Of a stretch of 64,000 nt of DNA, positions 50,687 through 64,000 are shown in pieces. The position numbers were made by a program, and so were the translations under genes. Position 1 is the first letter of the stretch. Every line of letters starts with the position of its first letter. The notes under the pieces were generated by a model. That model ran no database searches, had not been told where the DNA came from, and saw only the letters and a program-made list of their open reading frames with translations. Source of the DNA: Bradyrhizobium sp. SRS-191. Lineage in GTDB: Bacteria > Pseudomonadota > Alphaproteobacteria > Rhizobiales > Xanthobacteraceae. The stretch is from NCBI RefSeq assembly GCF_024586915.1, contig NZ_JANBVS010000001.1, forward strand, positions 787,942 to 851,941, in the 5' to 3' direction.

Positions 50687-51532
50687 TCAAGCGCTGTGGA
50701 ACACCAGCGTCCGCAACTCGATGCTCTCGCGCGGCAGTGCGTCGGCGGGCGTGGTCGGATCGACGAAGGCGGTATGCGGCGCGAACCGCGTGCGGCCGTC
50801 GGCCGCCGAATCGTAGCACTTCAACAGCAACGCCTCGTCCACCGTCATGTCAGGGACATAGAACCAGCGATGCGCCGGATTGTACGTGACCGAATAGGTC
50901 TCGCCGTTGCGGTTCGGATAGATCAGGTCGGAGGCGACGAGATCCTCCGGGGCGACGGTGGTGCCATCGCACATCGCAAGCGGCGTGTCGCGCAGCGGAC
51001 CGATGATCGGCCGCCAGAGATTGACGACTTGAACCCGCCCACGCAGCAGCGCGTCAGCCTCGTCGCCGAGGTGCTCGCGCACCCGATTGGCGCCCGATGT
51101 CACGGTCTGGTCGACATGAACGCGTGTCGCCGGCTGCCGCGGCCCGCCGTCACGGACATCGGCGGCGCCGGGCACGCGCTTGCGCACGGTATGATCGAAA
51201 ATGACGACGCGATCGGCGCGCAAGGTGGCGCGAATGAAAGCTTCTGCCGCAGGATAATAGACGCTGCGAATTTCCTTCTCGTCGGTGAAGTCACGCACGA
51301 AGGTCGGGTGCCGCACCAGCGCAAAGCCCTCACGGTCGAGCGAGAACGACGATGCGATCGGGCGGCCGTTGAACACCGGCACCCGGTGCGCCTCCGGCAG
51401 CGCCGTCGATTTCGGCTCGCCCGGCGGCGGATCGAATGCGTAGGTCCGCGGCTTGGACGAGGTGGGCGCCAGGTAGTTCAGCTCGGCGAGCACGAAGGGC
51501 AGCGCTTCGATCTTTCTCTCGACCAGGCTCAT
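50687..51532 (-). CDS. CmcJ/NvfI-family oxidoreductase
   Basis: 281 residues. It matches the family of fungal and bacterial hydroxylase/desaturase-like proteins (CmcJ, NvfI, AsaB): VLAELNYLAPTSSKPRTYAF, VRDFTDEKEIRSVYYPAAEA, RVVIFDHTVRKRVPG, TRVHVDQTVTSGANRVREHL and VNLWRPIIGPLRDTPLAMCD, with a C-terminal RESIELRTLVFH. The HVDQT motif is a likely Fe(II)-ligand region. Some members are 2-oxoglutarate-dependent; this one's substrate is unknown. It lies upstream of metN on the same strand with a 152-base gap. GGAG is 8 bases before the ATG. Confidence 0.82.
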   Translation of the reverse strand: MSLVERKIEALPFVLAELNYLAPTSSKPRTYAFDPPPGEPKSTALPEAHRVPVFNGRPIASSFSLDREGFALVRHPTFVRDFTDEKEIRSVYYPAAEAFIRATLRADRVVIFDHTVRKRVPGAADVRDGGPRQPATRVHVDQTVTSGANRVREHLGDEADALLRGRVQVVNLWRPIIGPLRDTPLAMCDGTTVAPEDLVASDLIYPNRNGETYSVTYNPAHRWFYVPDMTVDEALLLKCYDSAADGRTRFAPHTAFVDPTTPADALPRESIELRTLVFHSA

Positions 51533-52040
51533 GGATGTCTCCAGGCAGTTTCATGCGATTGCATGTAGCTTGGTCGGCACCGGCGACCAGAGCAAGCCGA
51601 CACCGGAAATAGCAACGAGCCTGCTGTCGGAACGGCACCGCGGAGGACGGGCTTGCTCCTCAGCCAAGGCCTCCGACCGAAATGTTCTTCGCTACGTCGT
51701 CTGCGACGCCAGCACATGGCAGGCATGACATCACCGCAGCGATTTCATGCCGGCCGTCGCATCGACCGCCGGGCCGAGTTGCCTGACCTCGATCGTCTCG
51801 TGGGGGTCGCGCTTCCGCGCCGTTACAAGCCTGAATGGCGAGCTTGTCGTTGAAGTCCCTGTAGAAGCTCATGAGCGATGGTCCTTCGATGTCGATCGAA
51901 GAGTTAGTTCGCCGCCTTCTGCAGCGGCGCTCCTGTCGGATCGAGGAGCCAATTCGGATTGCGACGAAGTCGCACGCGGTCGAAGACCCCGCCGCTTGCT
52001 CTGCCAAGTGCCCCCCGAAGTTGCCGCTTCATGTCCTCGG
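51533..52040. other. Intergenic region, one doubtful small frame
   Basis: About 510 bases between the CmcJ-like and the helicase genes. I see no gene of known family. The only candidate is a short minus-strand frame at 51660-51872, listed separately. No clear terminator or repeat was found. Confidence 0.5.
51660..51872 (-). CDS. Doubtful small protein
   Basis: 70 residues, from an ATG with AAGGA about 10 bases upstream. The start MSFYRDFNDKLAIQACNG looks protein-like, but the rest is Arg/Gly-rich and the strand holds alternative frames of similar length. Two later Cys occur in MSCLPCAG. It could be a small unstudied protein, the degraded 5' end of a gene, or chance. It is kept because it fills a gap and has a passable ribosome binding site. 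Confidence 0.25.
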   Translation of the reverse strand: MSFYRDFNDKLAIQACNGAEARPPRDDRGQATRPGGRCDGRHEIAAVMSCLPCAGVADDVAKNISVGGLG

Positions 52041-55000
52041 CTATTCCTCGAGGAGGTCGAGAAACTGCTCGACCCTCTGCAGAACAGGCTCAGTGCTTCG
52101 CCCGGCATAGATGACGCGGTTGCCGTCGCGCAGCAGGAGGCGTGAGCACGTCTTGCGGATCCTCCCCGGAAGCAGCGTCGCGGCAATCGCCTCCGGACCA
52201 ACATCGAGCCGCATGATTCCCCGTTCCCTGCACTCCACCCTGAGCCTGGCAACGGCGAAAAAGTTGCTGGCCGCGGGCGGCAACGGTCCGAACCGGCGCT
52301 GCGTTTCATCCTCGAGTTCCTCGAGCTCATCATCGGACCTGCAGCGCGCAGCCCGGGCATAGATCTCCAGCCTGATGGCCTCCGACTGCACGTAGTTCGA
52401 CGGAAGCAGTTCGGCGATCGGCAGGTTCAGTTCCGGAAGCCAGAGGGCGGACATCCCGTCGCGATCGCCCTCCAGCGCCAGGGTCAGCAGATGGCCATAT
52501 AGTGTCGGACCAAACACCTGCACGTGACCGGACTGGCGATCCGACAGCATGTCGCCGCCGCCGCGGAGGTCGAGATCGCGCGCGCTGATGGCAAAGCCGG
52601 CGCCCGGACGATTCAACTCCTCGAGCACGGAGAGCCGCTGCTCCGACCGGTCTGAGCCGCCCTCGGTCAGGAAATGCGCGAAGGCGCGGATGCCGCCGCG
52701 CCCAACCCGGCCGCGGAGCTGATGCAGTTGCGCCAAGCCGAACTTTTCCGGCCAGCACACGACGATGGTGTTGGCCCGGGGGATGTCGAGACCGCTTTCG
52801 ACGATGTTGGTCGCGAGCAGCACGTCGGCCTTGCCCTCGACGAACGCCATCAGCCGCTCGTCGATCTCATCAGCAGGCAGCTTGCCGTGAATCGTGATGA
52901 TCCGAAGCTCCGGCGCCAGCGCGTGAATGCGGGCCTGCATGGGATCGAGGTCCTGGATCCTCGGACAAATCAGGAAGCTCTGGCCGCTGCGGCGATGTTC
53001 GCGCGCCAGCGCGGCGGCGATCGCGATGTCCGACAGCGGCGCCACCTTGGTCACGACGGGAACACGATGCACGGGCGGCGTCGCGATCACGCTGAGGTCG
53101 CGCAAGCCGGTCAGGCCCGCTGCCAGCGTGCGTGGGATCGGCGTCGCACTCATCCAGAGCCTGTGCCCGTTCTTGTTGAGGCCCGACAGCATCGCCTTGT
53201 CGGCCGCGCCGAAGTGCTGCTCCTCGTCGATGATGATCAGCCCCAGATCGGCAAACTTGATGTCCTTCGATGCCAGCGAGAGCGTCCCCACGACGACCTT
53301 GAGCTCACCGCTCTTCAGGCCCTCGCGCACCTTGCGCGCCTCGGCGGTCGAAGCGATCCGGGAGAGATTTCCGACCTCGATGCCGAGCGCCGCGAAGCGC
53401 TTGCGGAACGTCTCGACGTGCTGTCGCGCCAGCACCGTCGTCGGGACGACGATCGCGACCTGCCTTCCAGCCAACACGGTCGCCGCGGCGGCGCGCAACG
53501 CCACCTCGGTCTTGCCGAAGCCGACGTCGCCGCAGACGATCCGGTCCATCGGATGACCGGACGCGAGATCATCCAGGACCTCGCGGATAGCCTGCGCCTG
53601 GTCCGGCGTGGTGAAATAAGGAAAACGCGCGACGAATGTCTCGTAGCTCGCCGGCCGCGGCACGAGCTTTGGAGCCGGCCGCCGCCGGCGCTGGCTCCTC
53701 TGCTTGGCGAGCTCCTTGGCGACGACATGGATCTCGGTCTCGGCAGCGGCCCGCCGTGGCCGCCATGAGCTGCCATCGGCCTTGTCGAGCGAAGTGTCGC
53801 CGAGCTCACTGGCGTACGGCCAGGTCAGGGCCAATTCCGCCAGAGGCACGAGGACCGCGTCATTGCCGGCGAACACCAGCCGGACCATCTCACGCGCGGA
53901 GACTCCTGCTGTTCCCATCGAGCGCAATCCGCCAAGCCGGGCCAATCCGCGTTGCAGATGAACGACCACCGACCCAAGCTCGGGAAGATCGATGGCGTCG
54001 AAGCCGGGTGACCAGGCCCAGTTCGCGGGCTGCGGCTGATGCGCCCGGCTGCCGAGAACATCGGCCGCGGTGATGACGACAATCGGCTTCCGTCCGGGAA
54101 TGACGAAGCCGGCGTCGAAGCCGGCCAGCAAGGCAGCTTCCCGCCTTCCTCGCGCGATCGCCTGCGCCCAATCATCGGCGGGTTCGGCTTTGACACCGCT
54201 CATTGCGGCCATGAGCCGCAGATCCGACTCGACGGCTGCGGCAAACACCAGGCGCGCATCATCCCGCCGGGCTTCCTCGACGAAGGCGCGCAGCGCCTTT
54301 CGAGGCGTGGCCTGCTTGAAGAACTCCGGCGTCGCCCGGTATGGCGCCGTCTGCGGCAGCAGAGCGATCCGCTTCGCCGCCAGGTCCCATTCGCGGCGGC
54401 TCACATACGCGCGATCGCGCTCGGCGCGCGGAGCCGCATCCTCGATCGTGCTCAGCCACGTGTCCGCATGTTTGGGCACATGGGCATCGGCCATCCAACT
54501 GGCCCGCGTGCAATAATCGAACAAGCTGGCCTTGTTCCGAGCCCGCTCCTTGAACGCCACCCGTTCGGACATCGGATCGATCTGGAGCTCCTTGAACTCG
54601 GAGATCACCTCCTGATCCAGCGGATTGAAAGCGGCAATCCGCCTTATCTTCCCGCCGGAATGATCGACCCTGAACGGGCCGCGCGCGCCGGCCGGGAATA
54701 TCTCGAATGTGTTGCCGTGAAACAGCACGCCGCCGGGATAATCCGGGCTGTCGTCCAGGTCATATCCGAGCGCAGCAAAGCGAGCCTCGAAAAGCTGTTC
54801 GGAGTAGGTTTCCCCGACCCGCAGCAGCATACCGATATCCGACCACTCCGCCGGCCGCGGCAGACGCTCCATGATCGCCTCTATCGTGGTAATCAGGAGC
54901 ACCGGCTTCTTCAGGCGCGCCAGACGCCGCAACACCGAACTTCGCCGGCCCGCAATGTCACGCGACGGCTCGAGCAGATCGAACGGCAAGGTGTTCAGTC

Positions 55001-55331
55001 GGGGATAGACGAGCACGTCACAGGCCGGCTCGAGCACCTGAACGACGGACGCCAGCCGCTCGGCCCGGCGTTCATTCTCGGCGAGAAACACGACGCCGCC
55101 TCGACCGGCGCCCTGCCACTCCGCCACCAGGTGCAGCGCCAGGAGCCCCAGAGGCGACGCGGAGGAGACCGCAGGTTTCGCGACCGCCACCTTCTTCGAC
55201 GCACCCGATATCGTCTTGCGCGGAACCGGCTTCTTTGGCGTGATGGAGGGCTTTGGCGACGTCGTCTTACGCTGCAGCGAGCTGCGGGCAGCACGAAGGA
55301 CTGAGGGCAAAGATGTGGACTCACGTGTCAT
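52041..55331 (-). CDS. Mfd-like helicase (transcription-repair coupling factor paralogue)
   Basis: 1096 residues. After a basic Lys/Pro-rich N-terminal tail (about 50 residues) come the UvrB-like domains (LLALHLVAEWQGAGRGGVVF, DVLVYPRLNTLPFDLLEPS) and a degenerate RNA polymerase-interaction domain: VVVHLQRGLARLGGL where canonical Mfd has V-V-H-x-x-H-G-[VI]-G-R. Then the translocase (CGDVGFGKTEVAL, LIIIDEEQHFGAADKA, MSATPIPRTLA, LRGRVGRGGIRA) and the C-terminal TRCF domain (LPELNLPIAELLPSNYV). Motor motifs are intact. Canonical Mfd is usually about 1150-1170 residues, so this is a shorter paralogue. The start ATG 55331 is uncertain; the frame continues upstream through a repeat, which is not coding. 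Confidence 0.85.
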   Translation of the reverse strand: MTRESTSLPSVLRAARSSLQRKTTSPKPSITPKKPVPRKTISGASKKVAVAKPAVSSASPLGLLALHLVAEWQGAGRGGVVFLAENERRAERLASVVQVLEPACDVLVYPRLNTLPFDLLEPSRDIAGRRSSVLRRLARLKKPVLLITTIEAIMERLPRPAEWSDIGMLLRVGETYSEQLFEARFAALGYDLDDSPDYPGGVLFHGNTFEIFPAGARGPFRVDHSGGKIRRIAAFNPLDQEVISEFKELQIDPMSERVAFKERARNKASLFDYCTRASWMADAHVPKHADTWLSTIEDAAPRAERDRAYVSRREWDLAAKRIALLPQTAPYRATPEFFKQATPRKALRAFVEEARRDDARLVFAAAVESDLRLMAAMSGVKAEPADDWAQAIARGRREAALLAGFDAGFVIPGRKPIVVITAADVLGSRAHQPQPANWAWSPGFDAIDLPELGSVVVHLQRGLARLGGLRSMGTAGVSAREMVRLVFAGNDAVLVPLAELALTWPYASELGDTSLDKADGSSWRPRRAAAETEIHVVAKELAKQRSQRRRRPAPKLVPRPASYETFVARFPYFTTPDQAQAIREVLDDLASGHPMDRIVCGDVGFGKTEVALRAAAATVLAGRQVAIVVPTTVLARQHVETFRKRFAALGIEVGNLSRIASTAEARKVREGLKSGELKVVVGTLSLASKDIKFADLGLIIIDEEQHFGAADKAMLSGLNKNGHRLWMSATPIPRTLAAGLTGLRDLSVIATPPVHRVPVVTKVAPLSDIAIAAALAREHRRSGQSFLICPRIQDLDPMQARIHALAPELRIITIHGKLPADEIDERLMAFVEGKADVLLATNIVESGLDIPRANTIVVCWPEKFGLAQLHQLRGRVGRGGIRAFAHFLTEGGSDRSEQRLSVLEELNRPGAGFAISARDLDLRGGGDMLSDRQSGHVQVFGPTLYGHLLTLALEGDRDGMSALWLPELNLPIAELLPSNYVQSEAIRLEIYARAARCRSDDELEELEDETQRRFGPLPPAASNFFAVARLRVECRERGIMRLDVGPEAIAATLLPGRIRKTCSRLLLRDGNRVIYAGRSTEPVLQRVEQFLDLLEE

Positions 55332-55520
55332 TGAGGACGCCGGAATGAAAGCCCGGCGAATCTGACGACAACTAGCGGATTCGAATGGTCGAGGGCACCC
55401 AAGATCTGGACTTTCCTGTCGCGAGAGACTCAAGCGTTGCCCCCGCATGATCAATGTCGTTACCGAACGCCAGGCCGACGAGACCGGCCTGTCCGACGAT
55501 CGGCGGACATGGCTGAACCA

Positions 55521-56038
55521 TCCCGCGGCGGCCGGCGCCCGAGTTGTTCGGTCAGTCGACCTCTTCCCTCGAAGAAGAGGCGCAGGGAAGACCGGGTATC
55601 GGCTGATACCCGCGGTCCGCGTGCAGCAGATAAGCACGCGGCAGAACCACAGGTTCAGCCCAATATCCGGCCTTCCCTGCGCGACGGTTTTGCGGGTTAT
55701 AGGCGCTCTCCCCGGGGATCGGCTGTCTTGCCCCCGTCGCCGGCGGATCATCATCACCACCCGCTTGACATCAGCACCGCGATGCCAGGACCACACCATT
55801 TCGCCGTCGCCTCGCTCCGTTCGTCGGCCCGATCGTGAGACCAGGCTGCAGAGCAACGCGCCCATCGCATCTTCCGGCTCGACGCTTCATGACGATCGCG
55901 AAACGTCCCTCTTCAGCGAGCCGGGATACGCGAGAATGTGCAGGTGATTTGCCCGACGTGACAAGGGATGAATGCGCGACAAACTGGCACGACGGGCCGT
56001 TGGCGCATGCGGGGCATGCAAGGATTGCCCGTCGGGCA
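55521..56038 (+). repeat. Structured dispersed element, copy C
   Basis: About 518 bases between the Mfd paralogue and the thioesterase gene. Helices: CCTCTT 55560-55565 with AAGAGG 55575-55580; closing stem GCGCAGGGAAG 55580-55590 with CTTCCCTGCGC 55672-55682; inside it GGGTATC/GATACCC (55594-55611, perfect), CCGCGTGC/GCACGCGG (55617-55641) and GAACC/GGTTC (55644-55656); downstream TGACATC/GATGCCA (55766-55787, one mismatch). It ends TGCCCGTCGGGCA (56026-56038). It is closest in sequence to copy B. The remaining 300 bases up to the thioesterase stop and the 190 bases before copy C hold no recognised gene. Confidence 0.85.
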
Positions 56039-56341
56039 GATCGATACGGCTGTCTCAAACAATCCCACGGAGATCGCGGCGACGGTCGATTGGATCTTAT
56101 TTCGCGGTGCTATTCCCGGACGTCGATGGGGGGACCGACGATTTTCTCCCGTCTTGAGTCCACAAGAATATTTGTGCGCGATCGAGCCAAGCCGTTTTGA
56201 CAACTATCGGCCGCTATCGCTTGCACGGCGATGCCCAACTCCTGAACTGGTGACAGCCACTCTCGAATGAGAGCGGGGCGAAACCATGAGTTACGGTCAG
56301 CCGGTAACGCAAGCTGCGCCGCGACTGCATTCCGAGCGCTC

Positions 56342-57109
56342 TCACACCGCGGTGAGCGAACGGATGTCACGTCGCAGCGTGCTCAGCACATCCTGCTCCG
56401 CAGAGCGAACGAAGAAATGGTTGCCCGGAAACGCCGTGATGGCACAGGAGACGGCGGCGTGCTCCCGCCATCCTTCCAGCTCCTCGACACCGACACTGTT
56501 GTCGCTCTCGCCGCCATAGACCAGCACCGGACAGGACAGTTTCAACGCCTTCGGCGGATCATAGGTCGCAACCGCCTCGAAATCGGCGCGGAGCACCGGC
56601 ATCGCGAGCTCCATCAGGTCACGGTCAGCGAGCAGCTCTTCCGGCGTACCGTCGAGCTTGCGCAACTCCTCTATGAACTCATCGTCAGGCAGAGCGTGGA
56701 TCTCCGGCTCGAAGCCGCGCAGGACGGGCGGACGACAACCGGACATCACGGCGGCGACCACGGGTTGCCTGGGGGACAAGACGCGCAACACCTCGAACGC
56801 GACCAGAGCCCCCATGCTGTGGCCGAACAGGATGATCGGCCCGGTCATTTCCGCAACGATCTCGGGAATGATCGCCTGGACGAGATCGACAATGCGGCGC
56901 GAGAGCTGCTCACGCCGGCGAAATCCCCTGCCCGGATATTCAACGGCGACGACATCGACATGCGGCGACAGCGCCACGGCCCAATTGCGATAGCCCGCGG
57001 CCACGCCGCCGGCGTAGGGAAAGCACAGCAATTTCGGGCACCCCGGTCGCGCGCTGGCATAGCGCAACAGAGATCGACTAGACGACGCCTGCACGCGACA
57101 ACCCTTCAT
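56342..57109 (-). CDS. Type II thioesterase of the NRPS cluster
   Basis: 255 residues, alpha/beta hydrolase of the external thioesterase (GrsT-like) family: KLLCFPYAGGVAAGYRNWA, PGRGFRRREQL, nucleophile elbow LFGHSMGALVAFEVLRVL, PVLVYGGESDNSVGVEELEG (acid) and FPGNHFFVRSAEQDVL (His). It removes misloaded groups from carrier domains of the NRPS. The start lies 32 bases inside the exporter gene, so it is translationally coupled and completes the operon order NRPS, exporter, thioesterase. Confidence 0.9.
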   Translation of the reverse strand: MKGCRVQASSSRSLLRYASARPGCPKLLCFPYAGGVAAGYRNWAVALSPHVDVVAVEYPGRGFRRREQLSRRIVDLVQAIIPEIVAEMTGPIILFGHSMGALVAFEVLRVLSPRQPVVAAVMSGCRPPVLRGFEPEIHALPDDEFIEELRKLDGTPEELLADRDLMELAMPVLRADFEAVATYDPPKALKLSCPVLVYGGESDNSVGVEELEGWREHAAVSCAITAFPGNHFFVRSAEQDVLSTLRRDIRSLTAV

Positions 57110-58733
57110 GTCCAGTCATGGCCAGCATATCGGCTGCAACCCTTCCATCATGGAACCTGACGATGCGATCAGCGACGGCGTCGAATGACTCGTCATGCGT
57201 CAGGACGATAACCAGCTTCGCGTCGCGCTTCAACGCCGGCAGCAGTGAGAGATAGAACTGCTCCCGCGATCGCGCGTCCTGATCGGCAGCCCATTCGTCG
57301 AAGATGTAGATGTCGCGATCTTCCATCAACGCAGACACGAGCAGCAATCGGCCCTTCTGCCCCCGCGACAGATCCTGTGTATTCGAGAACCTTGCGTGCT
57401 CCGTCATGACCTTGCGGTCGATCGACCATTCCCCCAGCAAGCCGCGCGCGCGATCCTCGCAGGTCTCGTTTCCGGGAATGCGCTCGAACGCATGCGCATC
57501 CTCGAACAGGCAGCTGAAGATCTGGCGATAGAGCTCGCGGCTCCGATCATCGACCGGCCGACCGTCCAGCAGGATCGCGCCGCTCGACGGCTCGTACAGG
57601 CCGGCGAGCAACCGCGCGAAGGTGCTCTTGCCGCTGCCATTTCCGCCCTTGATGAAAACGATCTCTCCGCGTTTCAGCACGAGATCCACCGGCCCGAACG
57701 CAAACGCATCGGCGGGCCCGGTCTCGCCGTAGGAATAGCACACTCCCTCGAAGCTCACCTGCCGCCACCGGACTTCCCCCGCGCCGCTCTCTCCCGCTTC
57801 GGGATCAACGGCCGCTGACGACGCAAGCACGACGCCGAGATCCTGAATCCTGCGAAACACCGCATTGACATGCCCGAGCGACGCGAACGACCCGATGGCG
57901 GCATCCAGCGGACCGATCAGGTAGATCGCAGCAAAGAAGAACTCGACATGCCGGGCGTCCGGAGAATGCTCAAACAAGAGGACTCCGATCACCAGCAGAA
58001 ACACGGCCTGCCCGACATTCATCGCGATGGCGCCGGCCCATGTCGCCTGCTCGCGAAGGCGGAGAAACTCGGTCTGACGCCCGTCGATGTCCTCGGACAG
58101 ATAACGGGACGTTCGGATCGCGCTCAATTTCAGCTGTTTCAGTCCGGCGATCAGTCCTCCCAAGACCTTGTCGAGGCGCTCCCACGCCATCCAGGCCTGA
58201 TAGCTCAATCTGGTCGACCTGCCGACGACGGCCCAGTACAGCGGCACGCCGAACATCGCCGCGCCGACGATCACGCCTGCGCCAGCCGGCGAGAGCCAGC
58301 ACATGTAGACCAGGAGGCTCGCGACCATCGCGAGGTTCGTCACCATGTTGACGAGGATGGGAGCCGCCGTCGCAATGGTCTGCACGTCGGCAGAGACGAC
58401 CGCCTTCAGCCGTCCGGCTCCGATGATCTCGAGCTGGCGGTAGCGCGTATTCAGAATCGCCGTGATCAACGTCTTTCGAAGCCGGAGAATGACGGCGCTG
58501 CCGACACGGACCGAAGCCCGCGCGGCGGCCAGACGGCTGACGATCGATGCCGATGCGAGGGCCGCAAATGAGAGGACCTCGGGCAGAGCCGCCGGCGCCT
58601 GCTGGCGAACATGCGCAAAGACGTAGGCAAACAGCGCAACTGTGGTGGCGGCCGCGACAATGCTGCACCCTGAGGCCACTGCGATGGGCCCGGGCACCAG
58701 GCGAAGCAGGAAAGAGACGAGCTTGTTCTGCAT
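57078..58733 (-). CDS. Cyclic-peptide export ABC transporter (PvdE/SyrD-like)
   Basis: 551 residues. An N-terminal six-helix transmembrane domain (FLLRLVPGPIAVASGCSIVA, VLLFEHSPDARHVEFFFA) is fused to an ATPase domain: Walker A KGGNGSGKSTFARLLAG, signature DLSRGQKGRLLLVSAL, Walker B IYIFDEWAADQD and switch LTHDESFDAV. The FDEWAADQD box is typical of the PvdE/SyrD group that exports siderophore or lipopeptide precursors to the periplasm. It starts 9 bases after the NRPS stop. It is likely to export the peptide made by the NRPS. Confidence 0.9.
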   Translation of the reverse strand: MQNKLVSFLLRLVPGPIAVASGCSIVAAATTVALFAYVFAHVRQQAPAALPEVLSFAALASASIVSRLAAARASVRVGSAVILRLRKTLITAILNTRYRQLEIIGAGRLKAVVSADVQTIATAAPILVNMVTNLAMVASLLVYMCWLSPAGAGVIVGAAMFGVPLYWAVVGRSTRLSYQAWMAWERLDKVLGGLIAGLKQLKLSAIRTSRYLSEDIDGRQTEFLRLREQATWAGAIAMNVGQAVFLLVIGVLLFEHSPDARHVEFFFAAIYLIGPLDAAIGSFASLGHVNAVFRRIQDLGVVLASSAAVDPEAGESGAGEVRWRQVSFEGVCYSYGETGPADAFAFGPVDLVLKRGEIVFIKGGNGSGKSTFARLLAGLYEPSSGAILLDGRPVDDRSRELYRQIFSCLFEDAHAFERIPGNETCEDRARGLLGEWSIDRKVMTEHARFSNTQDLSRGQKGRLLLVSALMEDRDIYIFDEWAADQDARSREQFYLSLLPALKRDAKLVIVLTHDESFDAVADRIVRFHDGRVAADMLAMTGHEGLSRAGVV

Positions 58734-58742
58734 GAGGATGAC

Positions 58743-64000
<5,258 letters not shown>

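Noticed and set aside
55332..55865. Upstream extension of the Mfd-paralogue frame by 178 codons
   Set aside because: It passes into structured element copy C, and the protein family does not begin with this sequence.
56286..56519. Small + strand frame beginning MSYGQPVTQA near the thioesterase
   Set aside because: It overlaps the thioesterase gene for most of its length and becomes Arg/Ser-rich; no ribosome binding site.

Overview
This GC-rich window looks like chromosome of a Bradyrhizobium-type alphaproteobacterium (order Rhizobiales). I infer this from codon usage, the fused indolepyruvate:ferredoxin oxidoreductase, the many small secreted hypotheticals, and several families of intergenic inverted repeats that I associate with Bradyrhizobium and Rhodopseudomonas. 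No rRNA, tRNA, CRISPR array or intact insertion sequence was seen.

Layout. Positions 1-5000 hold small genes: a Cys-rich secreted protein, a tandem pair of about 63-residue paralogues, a host-attachment (baeRF-like) protein, a DUF3775 protein, two membrane-anchored hypotheticals, a glyoxalase-fold protein and a secreted protein. Positions 5028-7709 encode an orphan PAS sensor histidine kinase. Positions 7821-13474 (minus strand) form a CoA-linked catabolic group: SCP-x thiolase/aldolase, DUF35 zinc-ribbon partner, MaoC hydratase, SDR dehydrogenase, DapA-like aldolase and Nudix hydrolase. After two small genes comes the 1163-residue indolepyruvate ferredoxin oxidoreductase (15386-18877). Positions 19215-26428 are mixed: a TRIC-like channel, small secreted proteins, a PEP-mutase/isocitrate-lyase family enzyme, a divergent NIPSNAP/ArsR pair, two alpha/beta hydrolases and a Tat-exported His/Trp/Arg-rich protein. 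Then come an acyl-CoA carboxylase beta subunit (26857-28389), an unusually compact HlyD-like protein, an SDR-ECF sigma pair, PepT, GNAT, FucU, a deaminase, and an Rrf2/methyltransferase divergon with a clear palindromic operator.

Positions 39464-50534 form a sulfur-acquisition island. It has a tightly overlapping ssu-type operon (two substrate-binding proteins, permease, ATPase, SfnB-like flavoprotein, SsuD), a metNIQ operon, a flavoprotein, and relics of a second MetQ and of an LLM-class monooxygenase. A CmcJ/NvfI-type oxidoreductase and a divergent Mfd paralogue follow. The right end (56342-64000, minus strand) is a non-ribosomal peptide cluster. The NRPS runs off the window edge and reads A-T-C-A-T-TE, with predicted Gly then Ser. 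It is followed by a cyclic-peptide ABC exporter and a type II thioesterase.

The most unusual signal is a roughly 475-520 bp dispersed intergenic element with three copies (13780-14248, 37060-37577, 55521-56038). Each copy folds into the same set of helices: a leading hairpin, an 11-14 bp closing stem around three hairpins, and a downstream hairpin. Base changes between copies keep the pairing, and every copy ends in a TGCCCGWCGGGCA palindrome. This looks like a structured RNA or a structured mobile repeat and is the main candidate for undescribed biology here.
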